The notes below the pieces were generated by a model that searched no databases, was not told the origin of the DNA, and was given only the letters and a program-made list of their open reading frames with translations. Positions 58,166 to 64,000 of a stretch of 64,000 nucleotides of DNA are shown one piece after another. The position numbers and the translations under genes are program-made. Every line of letters begins with the position of its first letter. The first letter of the stretch is position 1. This stretch comes from Candidatus Pantoea soli (GTDB lineage: Bacteria > Pseudomonadota > Gammaproteobacteria > Enterobacterales > Enterobacteriaceae). The stretch spans positions 2,356,001-2,420,000 of the forward strand of contig NZ_CP032702.1 of assembly GCF_007833795.1 (NCBI RefSeq), given 5' to 3'.

Positions 58166-58852
58166 ATGTCGATTGCCTATACCATCACCACCAGCGAACC
58201 GGTGAATCAGCAGATTTACCGCTACCTGCGCAAGGACATCGTGACCTGCGTCATCCATCCGGGCTCACTGCTTTCAGAGAAAGAAGTGTCTGCGCGCTTC
58301 AACGTTTCGCGTCAGCCGGTACGCGAGGCGTTTATTAAGCTGGCGGAAGCCGGTCTGGTGCAGGTATTGCCACAGCGGGGCACGTTTGTGCGCAAAATCT
58401 CAGCGCAGCGCGTGGCTGACGGACGCTTTATCCGCGAAGCGGTGGAGATTGCCGTAGTGCGCCGCGCCGCGCTGGAGATCGGGCCCGCGGGTTTAATGGC
58501 GCTGGAGCACAATCTGCAGTTGCAGCGTCTGGCCGCCGAACGCCATGACAGCCAGGCCTTTCTGGCGCTGGATGATGAGTTTCACCGCCTGATCGCCGAA
58601 GGCATCGACTGCCTGCTGGCGTGGGAGACGGTAGAAAACATCAAAGCGACACTGGATCGCGTGCGCTTTCTGACGCTGAGCGAAGTGTCACCCCCGGAAA
58701 ACCTGATCCAGCAGCATGAAGAGATTTATCAGGCGCTGAAAGCGCAGGATGCCGACGGTGCGGAAGCGGCGATGCGGCGACATCTGCAGGAGATGATCCT
58801 GACCATCACGCCGATTGCTGAGCGCAACAGCGCCTGGTTTGAGGGGCTGTAA
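58166..58852 (+). CDS. rspR: GntR/FCD-family transcriptional regulator (RspR/YdfH-like)
   Basis: This 228-residue regulator has an N-terminal winged helix (about residues 12-78: IYRYLRKDIVTCVIHPG, SEKEVSARFNVSRQPVREAF) and a C-terminal FCD ligand domain (about 90-215). It probably represses the rspB-ydf locus until a sugar acid binds. It is the fourth gene of the cluster, 78 bp after the dehydrogenase. RspR of E. coli (YdfH) is also next to this locus. The natural effector is not known. Confidence 0.85.
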   Translation: MSIAYTITTSEPVNQQIYRYLRKDIVTCVIHPGSLLSEKEVSARFNVSRQPVREAFIKLAEAGLVQVLPQRGTFVRKISAQRVADGRFIREAVEIAVVRRAALEIGPAGLMALEHNLQLQRLAAERHDSQAFLALDDEFHRLIAEGIDCLLAWETVENIKATLDRVRFLTLSEVSPPENLIQQHEEIYQALKAQDADGAEAAMRRHLQEMILTITPIAERNSAWFEGL

Positions 58853-58972
58853 CGCGCCGCGCCCTGCTCTGCCGGACAGCTGCGAACGCTGCCCGGCCTG
58901 CAGCGCAGCGGGCGCGTTACGCGTTTTGACCTCCGCCCGCGCCACAGCCCTGTCCGCCTTGCGGCAGCAGCG

Positions 58973-59773
58973 CTACCACCAGCGGTGAAAGTGGTGCACC
59001 GGTCCGATACCTTTCCCGACCTCCAGCGAATCCGCCTGCAGCAGCGCGCCCTGCAGCCAGGCTTTGGCCTCTTCCACCGTGGCGGCCCAGTCGCTGTGGC
59101 GCGGTCGCAGCGCAGCCAGCGCCGCCGACAGCGAGCAGCCGGTGCCGTGCGTGTGCCGGGTATTGACGCGCGGCGCGGTGAAGCGCTGGCGGCCGGCGCG
59201 GGTGATCAGCCAGTCCGGGCTCTCACTGTGCTGCAGATGGCCGCCTTTCATCAGCACCGCCTCGCAGCCCAGATCCAGCAATGCAGCGCCCTGCTGCAGC
59301 ATGCTCTTTTCATCCTGCGCCACGGCACACCCCAGCAGCGCGGCGGCTTCCGGCAGATTCGGCGTGATCAGCGACACCTGCGGCAGCAGCCGTTCGCGGA
59401 TAGCGGCAACCGCCTCCGGTGCCAGCAGCGCATCGCCGCTTTTAGCAATCATGACCGTATCCAGCACCACAAACGGCAAACGGGCGCGATTCAGCTTCTC
59501 CGCCACCACCTCCACCACCGCCGTTTCCGCCAGCATGCCAATTTTCGCCGCATCAATGCGCACGTCGTCCAGCACGGAATCCAGCTGAGCCCCGACAAAT
59601 TCCGGCGCAATGCGATACACCGACTGCACGCCGCAGGTGTTTTGCGCCACCAGCGCGGTGATGACGCTGGTGCCGTACGCACCCAGCGCGGAGAAGGCTT
59701 TGAGATCGGCCTGGATCCCGGCACCGCCGCTGGGATCGGTGCCGGCAATGGTCAGCGCGTTGATCCGTTTCAT
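58973..59773 (-). CDS. thiD: Hydroxymethylpyrimidine/phosphomethylpyrimidine kinase ThiD
   Basis: ThiD (266 aa) phosphorylates HMP and HMP-phosphate for thiamine synthesis. It starts [20 protein letters not shown], with the substrate GTDPSGGAG loop near residues 11-19. [15 protein letters not shown] near 105-119 and [13 protein letters not shown] near 133-145 are family motifs; [11 protein letters not shown] near 209-219 is the phosphate loop. The ATG at 59773 overlaps the thiM stop (ATGA) and has GGAGG 7 bp upstream inside thiM. The two are coupled. Confidence 0.96.
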   Translation of the reverse strand: MKRINALTIAGTDPSGGAGIQADLKAFSALGAYGTSVITALVAQNTCGVQSVYRIAPEFVGAQLDSVLDDVRIDAAKIGMLAETAVVEVVAEKLNRARLPFVVLDTVMIAKSGDALLAPEAVAAIRERLLPQVSLITPNLPEAAALLGCAVAQDEKSMLQQGAALLDLGCEAVLMKGGHLQHSESPDWLITRAGRQRFTAPRVNTRHTHGTGCSLSAALAALRPRHSDWAATVEEAKAWLQGALLQADSLEVGKGIGPVHHFHRWW

Positions 59774-60555
59774 ACTGCTACCTCCAGCGTCCACAGCGCG
59801 TCGATAAAGGCCGCAACAAAGCTGCCCGGCCCGGCCACGCTGCGAGCCGCCTGTTCGCCGGCCAGCGCCATCACGCCACAGGCGGCGGCGATATGCTGCA
59901 GCCTGTCGCCCGGCAGGCTGGCAAAGGCGGCGACCACAGCCGATAGCGCACAGCCGGTGCCCACCACGCGCGTCATCAGCGGACTGCCGCCTGGAATAGC
60001 CAGCATCCGGCTGCCGTCGGTGACGTAATCCACTTCACCGGTTACCGCGACAAGGGTGCGGTAACGCTGCGCCAGCGCCGCGGCGGCATCGAGTGCGGCA
60101 TCCGCCTGGTGCACGCTGTCCACCCCGCGCCCGCCAGCCGACTGCTGTGCCAGCGCCAGAATCTCTGAGGCGTTACCGCGAATGGCGGCGGGCTGCAGCG
60201 GCAGCAGCTGCTGGCAGAATTCCGTGCGCAATGTCAGCGCGCCCACGGCGACCGGGTCCAGTGTCCACGGCTTGCCGGCCTGCTGCGCCGCCTTTACGGC
60301 GGTCAGCATCGCTGCGCTGCGCTCCCGCGTCAGGGTGCCGACATTGATCACCAGCGCATCGGCAAAGCCGGCAAATTGCGCCGCTTCCTGCGCATCAATC
60401 ACCATTGCGGGTGAGGCGCGCAGCGCCAGCAGCACATTCGCGGTAAAGGTTTGTACCACATCGTTGGTCATGCAGTGCACCAGCGGTGCCTGCTGACGCA
60501 GCAGCAGCAGTGAGTGCGCAAGCTGCGCGGAGGAGAGAAGGTCAGGCTGTGTCAT
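59770..60555 (-). CDS. thiM: Hydroxyethylthiazole kinase ThiM
   Basis: ThiM (261 aa) phosphorylates hydroxyethylthiazole for thiamine salvage. It shows [20 protein letters not shown] near residues 25-44, [11 protein letters not shown] near 108-118, and the nucleotide-binding [13 protein letters not shown] near 196-208. The ATG is preceded by AGGAG at 5-9 bp; this site is downstream of the TPP riboswitch, so translation or transcription is likely repressed by TPP. The gene ends at the thiD start. Confidence 0.96.
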   Translation of the reverse strand: MTQPDLLSSAQLAHSLLLLRQQAPLVHCMTNDVVQTFTANVLLALRASPAMVIDAQEAAQFAGFADALVINVGTLTRERSAAMLTAVKAAQQAGKPWTLDPVAVGALTLRTEFCQQLLPLQPAAIRGNASEILALAQQSAGGRGVDSVHQADAALDAAAALAQRYRTLVAVTGEVDYVTDGSRMLAIPGGSPLMTRVVGTGCALSAVVAAFASLPGDRLQHIAAACGVMALAGEQAARSVAGPGSFVAAFIDALWTLEVAV

Positions 60556-60601
60556 AACGCTCCTAACCGGCGATCAAGAAGGCGAATGCGGTCAGGCATC
60601 T

Positions 60602-60679
60602 GACTTCCCTACGCTGGCATTATCCAGATCAGGTAATACGGGTTTTTCTCAGCCTTCACAAAGAAGGGCACCCCGAGTC
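60602..60679 (-). promoter_or_regulatory. TPP riboswitch (THI element) upstream of thiM
   Basis: On the minus strand the thi-box is complete: CTCGGGGTGCCC, CTGAGA, ACCCGT, ACCTGATCTGGATAATGCCA and GCGTAGGGAA. The ends GACT and AGTC form P1. It lies 47 bp before the thiM ATG, with the ribosome binding site between, so it probably acts on translation initiation of thiM-thiD. Confidence 0.95.
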
Positions 60680-60991
60680 ATGCACGCAATGCGCGCGCGT
60701 CACCAGCATAATCGCAGCGAATCGGCTTGTAAATCATGTGGGTGCTGGCCAGAAAGCGGGCGCAGATCAGGTTGAAGCGTGCGCCGGAAATGCGTAAACC
60801 GCGGTGCCGATCAAAAAAGCCTGTCTGCGCAGAGGGGTCTCCGCAGCGCTATTGTGATTGAACAGGGGCAAAACCGGCTATTTTTTCCTCACCTGCTCTC
60901 GGTTTGATGCGCGTCAAACTGCGGCGCGGCAGAAAACGGCCTAATCCCTCTCCGGACATTCTTCACTGGCCTCACTGCTCCGGATATCTGC

Positions 60992-61195
60992 ATGTTGTCA
61001 AAACTGTTTAGTCTGATTCCCCATGGCCACCGCTGGCATCGCATCAGGATTTCCCGCAAAGGCGCCCTGCGTCCCGGCAGCCGCGCCGGCCTTGCCACGC
61101 ACATCACCGCACGCTGCCAGCGTTGCGGGGCGCGGATAGAGAAAATCTATTATCGCGATATCAGTGATGCGCAGGCGCGGCGCTGGCTGGGATAA
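60992..61195 (+). CDS. Small uncharacterised protein (67 aa)
   Basis: The frame encodes 67 residues, very basic, with a C-terminal CQRCGARIEKIYYRDISDAQ and a single CxxC that could bind zinc. The N-terminus MLSKLFSLIPHGHRWHRIRI is amphipathic. I do not recognise it. It lies in the gap between thiM and ahpF, on the opposite strand to both. The ATG has only a weak purine-rich site upstream. The frame ends 7 bp before the ahpF terminator hairpin. It could also be a chance frame. Confidence 0.5.
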   Translation: MLSKLFSLIPHGHRWHRIRISRKGALRPGSRAGLATHITARCQRCGARIEKIYYRDISDAQARRWLG

Positions 61196-61225
61196 AAAAA
61201 AGCCCCGCAACACAGGTTGCGGGGC
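61194..61225 (-). terminator. Terminator after ahpF
   Basis: The minus strand has GCCCCGCAAC, loop CTGT, GTTGCGGGGC and a run of Ts, 24 bp after the ahpF stop. Confidence 0.9.
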
Positions 61226-61248
61226 GGTTGCGTGGCTATCGCAAAATC

Positions 61249-62817
61249 TTATTCAGCCGGTTGCGTGCGGATCAGGTAATCAAAGGCGCTGAGTGACGCT
61301 TTCGCTCCTTCACCGCTGGCAATGATGATCTGCTTGTACGGCACGGTGGTGCAGTCACCGGCCGCGAACACCCCTTTCAGGCTGGTTTCGCATTTTGCAT
61401 CGATGATGATCTCACCCATGCGGTTGCGCTCCACTGCCCCTTCAAGGAAGCCGGTATTCGGCAGCAGACCAATCTGCACGAAAATGCCGCTGAGGGCAAG
61501 GTCGTGGCTGGTCTGCGTGGTGCGATCAATATAGCTCAGGCCGGTGACTTTGCTGCCGTCGCCTTTTACTTCCGTGGTCTGCGCATTCAGAATCACATCT
61601 ACGTTTTTCAGGCTGCGCAGCTTATCCTGCAGCACTTTGTCGGCGCGCATTTCACCTGCGAACTCCAGCAGCGTAACGTGCTCGACAATCCCGGCCAGGT
61701 CGATAGCAGCTTCAACGCCGGAGTTACCGCCGCCGATGACAGCGGTGCGCTTGCCTTTAAACAGCGGGCCATCGCAGTGCGGGCAGTAGGTTACGCCTTT
61801 GGTGCGATACTGCTCCTCACCCGGTACGCCCATGTTGCGCCAGCGTGCTCCGGTGGCAATGATGATGCTGCGTGATTTCAGCACCGCGCCAGAGGCGGTT
61901 TCAATGGCGTGCAGGCCGCCCTCTTTCGCCGCAGGAATCAGCTTGATGGCGCTCTGGGTATCAATCACGTCCACATCGTAGTCGTCGACGTGTGCGCGCA
62001 GTGAACCTGCCAGTTTCGCCCCTTCGGTTTTCGGCACCGAAATGTAGTTTTCAATGTCTACGGTATCCAGCACCTGGCCGCCGAAGCGTTCGCCCATCAG
62101 GCCGGTACGGATGCCTTTACGCGCAGAATAAATGGCTGCCGCTGCACCTGCCGGGCCGCTGCCGACAATCAGCACGTCGTAAGCGGCACGCTTGTTCAGC
62201 TCTTCCGCGGCGCGCTTATCCGCATTGGTGTCAACCTTGCCGACAATTTCTGCCAGGCTCATGCGGCCCTGACCAAACTCGTTGCCATTCAGGTACACCG
62301 CCGGCACGCCCATAACATTGCGCTCGGTGATTTCATTCTGGAACATACCGCCGTCAATTGCCGTGTGGCTGATGCGCGGGTTCAGAATCGCCATCAGGTT
62401 CAGCGCCTGCACCACGTCCGGGCAGTTGTGGCAGGAGAGCGAATAATAGGTTTCAAAATGCAGGTCGGTATCCAGCGCCGCCACCTGATCCAGCAGGCTC
62501 TGCGCTTCTTTCGACGGATGCCCACCGGTCTGCAGCAGTGCCAGTACCAGTGAGGTAAATTCGTGGCCCATCGGCGAACCTGCAAAACGCGGGCCGCTGT
62601 GGCTGCCTGGGTTGGTGATCAGGAAAGAGGGTTTACGGACCGGGCGATCGTTCTCTTCACGGAAGCTGACTTTATCAGACAGGCTGGCGATATCCGTCAG
62701 CAGCGAACGGATCTCTGCGGATTTCGCACCATCATCCAGCGTGGCAATCAACTCAACCGGTTTTGTTAATTTCTCAAGGTAAGCCCTGAGCTGGGTTTTT
62801 AAGTTAGTGTCGAGCAT
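61249..62817 (-). CDS. ahpF: Alkyl hydroperoxide reductase subunit F (AhpF)
   Basis: AhpF (522 aa) is the NADH-dependent flavoprotein that re-reduces AhpC. The N-terminal glutaredoxin-like part has SCHNCPDV with Cys129 and Cys132. A FAD-binding [17 protein letters not shown] starts near residue 217. The thioredoxin-reductase-like part has the redox pair in TYCPHCDGP near 343-351. The NAD-binding [12 protein letters not shown] follows. I chose the ATG at 62817, preceded by AGGA at 8 bp; the longer frame runs upstream. It lies 71 bp after ahpC, and the gap holds a hairpin. Confidence 0.97.
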   Translation of the reverse strand: MLDTNLKTQLRAYLEKLTKPVELIATLDDGAKSAEIRSLLTDIASLSDKVSFREENDRPVRKPSFLITNPGSHSGPRFAGSPMGHEFTSLVLALLQTGGHPSKEAQSLLDQVAALDTDLHFETYYSLSCHNCPDVVQALNLMAILNPRISHTAIDGGMFQNEITERNVMGVPAVYLNGNEFGQGRMSLAEIVGKVDTNADKRAAEELNKRAAYDVLIVGSGPAGAAAAIYSARKGIRTGLMGERFGGQVLDTVDIENYISVPKTEGAKLAGSLRAHVDDYDVDVIDTQSAIKLIPAAKEGGLHAIETASGAVLKSRSIIIATGARWRNMGVPGEEQYRTKGVTYCPHCDGPLFKGKRTAVIGGGNSGVEAAIDLAGIVEHVTLLEFAGEMRADKVLQDKLRSLKNVDVILNAQTTEVKGDGSKVTGLSYIDRTTQTSHDLALSGIFVQIGLLPNTGFLEGAVERNRMGEIIIDAKCETSLKGVFAAGDCTTVPYKQIIIASGEGAKASLSAFDYLIRTQPAE

Positions 62818-62838
62818 AGTGAGTTCCTGTGAAGAAAA

Positions 62839-62858
62839 TCGGGTGCCGCAGCACCCGA
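62839..62858 (-). terminator. Hairpin between ahpC and ahpF (possible attenuator)
   Basis: TCGGGTGC, CGCA, GCACCCGA with TTTTC on the minus strand. It may let ahpC be made in excess of ahpF, as stoichiometry requires. Confidence 0.5.
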
Positions 62859-62888
62859 TAGAAGAAAGATCGAAGGGCCTGAACAGAC

Positions 62889-63452
62889 TTAGATTTTGCC
62901 AACCAGGTCCAGAGAAGGTGCCAGCGTTGCGTCGCCTTCTTTCCATTTAGCCGGGCAGACTTCACCTGGGTGAGACGCCACGTACTGAGCCGCTTTCACT
63001 TTGCGCAGCAGATCGGATGCGTCACGGCCAATGCCTTCTGCGGTGATCTCGATGGCCTGGATGATACCTTCCGGGTCAACGATGAAAGTACCGCGGTCAG
63101 CCAGACCTTCTGCTTCACGCATGATTTCGAAGTTACGGGTCAGTGCGCCAGTCGGGTCGCCGATCATCGCGTATTTGATTTTCGCGATGGTTTCAGAAGA
63201 ACCGTGCCAGGCTTTGTGGGTAAAGTGCGTGTCAGTGGAAACGGAGTAGATGTCTACGCCCAGTTTCTGGAACTCTTCGTAGTGGTCTGCTACGTCACCC
63301 AGTTCAGTCGGGCAAACGAAGGTGAAGTCAGCCGGGTAGAAGAAGAAAACACTCCATTTACCTTCAACGTCTTTCTCGGTTACGTCGATAAATTCGCCGT
63401 TTTTGAATGCTGCGTTTTTAAACGGTTTGATTTTGGTATTAATGATAGACAT
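62889..63452 (-). CDS. ahpC: Alkyl hydroperoxide reductase subunit C (peroxiredoxin AhpC)
   Basis: AhpC (187 aa) is a 2-Cys peroxiredoxin that reduces hydrogen peroxide and organic peroxides, forming a decamer. The peroxidatic Cys47 is in [10 protein letters not shown], and the resolving Cys166 in GEVCPAKW. Length and motifs equal those of Salmonella AhpC. An upstream candidate OxyR site at 63509-63545 fits oxidative-stress induction. AhpF is encoded just downstream. Confidence 0.98.
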   Translation of the reverse strand: MSIINTKIKPFKNAAFKNGEFIDVTEKDVEGKWSVFFFYPADFTFVCPTELGDVADHYEEFQKLGVDIYSVSTDTHFTHKAWHGSSETIAKIKYAMIGDPTGALTRNFEIMREAEGLADRGTFIVDPEGIIQAIEITAEGIGRDASDLLRKVKAAQYVASHPGEVCPAKWKEGDATLAPSLDLVGKI

Positions 63453-63508
63453 GGTGACCTCCGTTAAAAGATGTGATGAAGGCTACATAATTTCCGGGCC
63501 AACTTCTA

Positions 63509-63545
63509 ATATGCAGACGTTATCAATCAGATAATCAAAAGCTAT
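63509..63545 (-). promoter_or_regulatory. Candidate OxyR binding site of ahpC
   Basis: Read on the minus strand, the 37-bp site is ATAG-x7-TTAT, then a 7-bp spacer, then ATAA-x7-ATAT, against the OxyR consensus ATAGxTxxxAxCTAT-x7-ATAGxTxxxAxCTAT. The first half matches well, the second weakly. It lies 57-93 bp upstream of the ahpC start codon. ahpC is a known OxyR target in enterobacteria. Confidence 0.65.
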
Positions 63546-63786
63546 CAAAAGCCTGAGGCCAGATATCATGCGGCTTGCCGCGGCATTCTACACATAAAAC
63601 CCATGCCTGTGACAGGCTTTATCTTTTCGCCGCGCCGCTGCTACTTTTATAAACATTCATTCACCTTTGCCGGACGAAGGGTGAGACAACAGCCTGGCGC
63701 ACGCCTTTCTCGTGCCCGGCCTGTCAGGCGCGGCGTGATATCACCGCGCTGCGTCATCGTCCCGCTTTTTACAATGGAGTCTGGTC

Positions 63787-64000
63787 GTGAAAATTCGTCC
63801 CTTTGAGGAAGCCGATCGCCCTTTTCTGCGCACGCTGTTCCTGGCTGCGCGCCGCCACAGCTGGACATGGCTGGATGGCGATGCGTGGCAGCTGGAGGAT
63901 CTGGATGCGGTCATTCTCGGCGAGACGGTGCTGGTGGCCGAGCTGAACGGCCATCGTGCGGGCTTTGCCGGCCTGCTGGAAAACGATAATTTTCTGCACA
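63787..64000 (+). CDS. GNAT-family acetyltransferase, N-terminal part (cut by window edge)
   Basis: The first 71 codons are visible, from a GTG at 63787 preceded by GGAG at 8-12 bp. The protein starts KIRPFEEADRPFLRTLF, the usual beta-1/alpha-1 of GNAT acetyltransferases, and continues with ETVLVAELNGHRAGFAGL, strands 2-4 leading to the acetyl-CoA site, which is off the window. Substrate unknown. It is divergent from ahpC. Confidence 0.7.
   Translation, partial: MKIRPFEEADRPFLRTLFLAARRHSWTWLDGDAWQLEDLDAVILGETVLVAELNGHRAGFAGLLENDNFLH

Overview
The window is chromosomal DNA of an enterobacterial plant-associated species, most likely Pantoea or Erwinia (Erwiniaceae). Three things point there: an amylovoran/stewartan-type exopolysaccharide (EPS) cluster with the ams/wce gene order, a secreted AroQ-type chorismate mutase, and an Escherichia coli-like backbone of yegH-asmA-dcd-udk-yegE-yegD-mdtABCD-baeSR-yegQ-cyaR-yegS. 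No insertion sequence, prophage or CRISPR array was seen.

Region 1 (1-6.9 kb, minus strand) is the start of an AT-rich O-antigen or similar surface-polysaccharide operon of the ABC-transporter type. It has a promoter and a JUMPstart/ops element, a family 4 glycosyltransferase, the Wzm permease, a Wzt ATPase with a C-terminal glycan-binding domain, a 632-residue methyltransferase-like protein ending in a heptad-repeat coiled coil (candidate chain terminator and length ruler), a WsaF-like glycosyltransferase, and a HAD-like protein cut by the window edge.

Region 2 (7.0-9.1 kb) is galF-galE, a separate sugar-nucleotide unit bounded by terminators. Region 3 (9.2-25.1 kb, minus strand) is the EPS operon. 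From upstream to downstream it reads: candidate RcsAB box, promoter, JUMPstart/ops, amsG-like initiating transferase, wza, wzb, wzc, three glycosyltransferases, tailspike-like AmsF/WceF, pyruvyl transferase, glycosyltransferase and flippase. No Wzy polymerase gene is visible, and intrinsic terminators or strong hairpins lie inside the operon, which fits control by RfaH antitermination.

Region 4 (25.3-35.2 kb) is conserved backbone: yegH, asmA, dcd, udk, a PAP2-family membrane protein, a YegE-type diguanylate cyclase without its EAL domain, and yegD. Region 5 (35.2-37.7 kb) holds an OprB-type porin and an aldo/keto reductase. Region 6 (38-49 kb) is the mdtABCD-baeSR efflux and envelope-stress operon, with overlapping junctions from mdtA to mdtC and from mdtD to baeR. 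Region 7 (49-53 kb) has yegQ/trhP, the sRNA gene cyaR, yegS, and a Gfo/Idh/MocA oxidoreductase.

Region 8 (53-58.9 kb) has tRNA-Asn(GUU), the secreted chorismate mutase, and an rspB-transporter-ydfI-rspR-like sugar-acid locus lacking rspA. Region 9 (58.9-64 kb) has thiM-thiD under a TPP riboswitch, a 67-codon small ORF, ahpC-ahpF with a candidate OxyR site, and the start of a GNAT acetyltransferase gene cut by the right edge.
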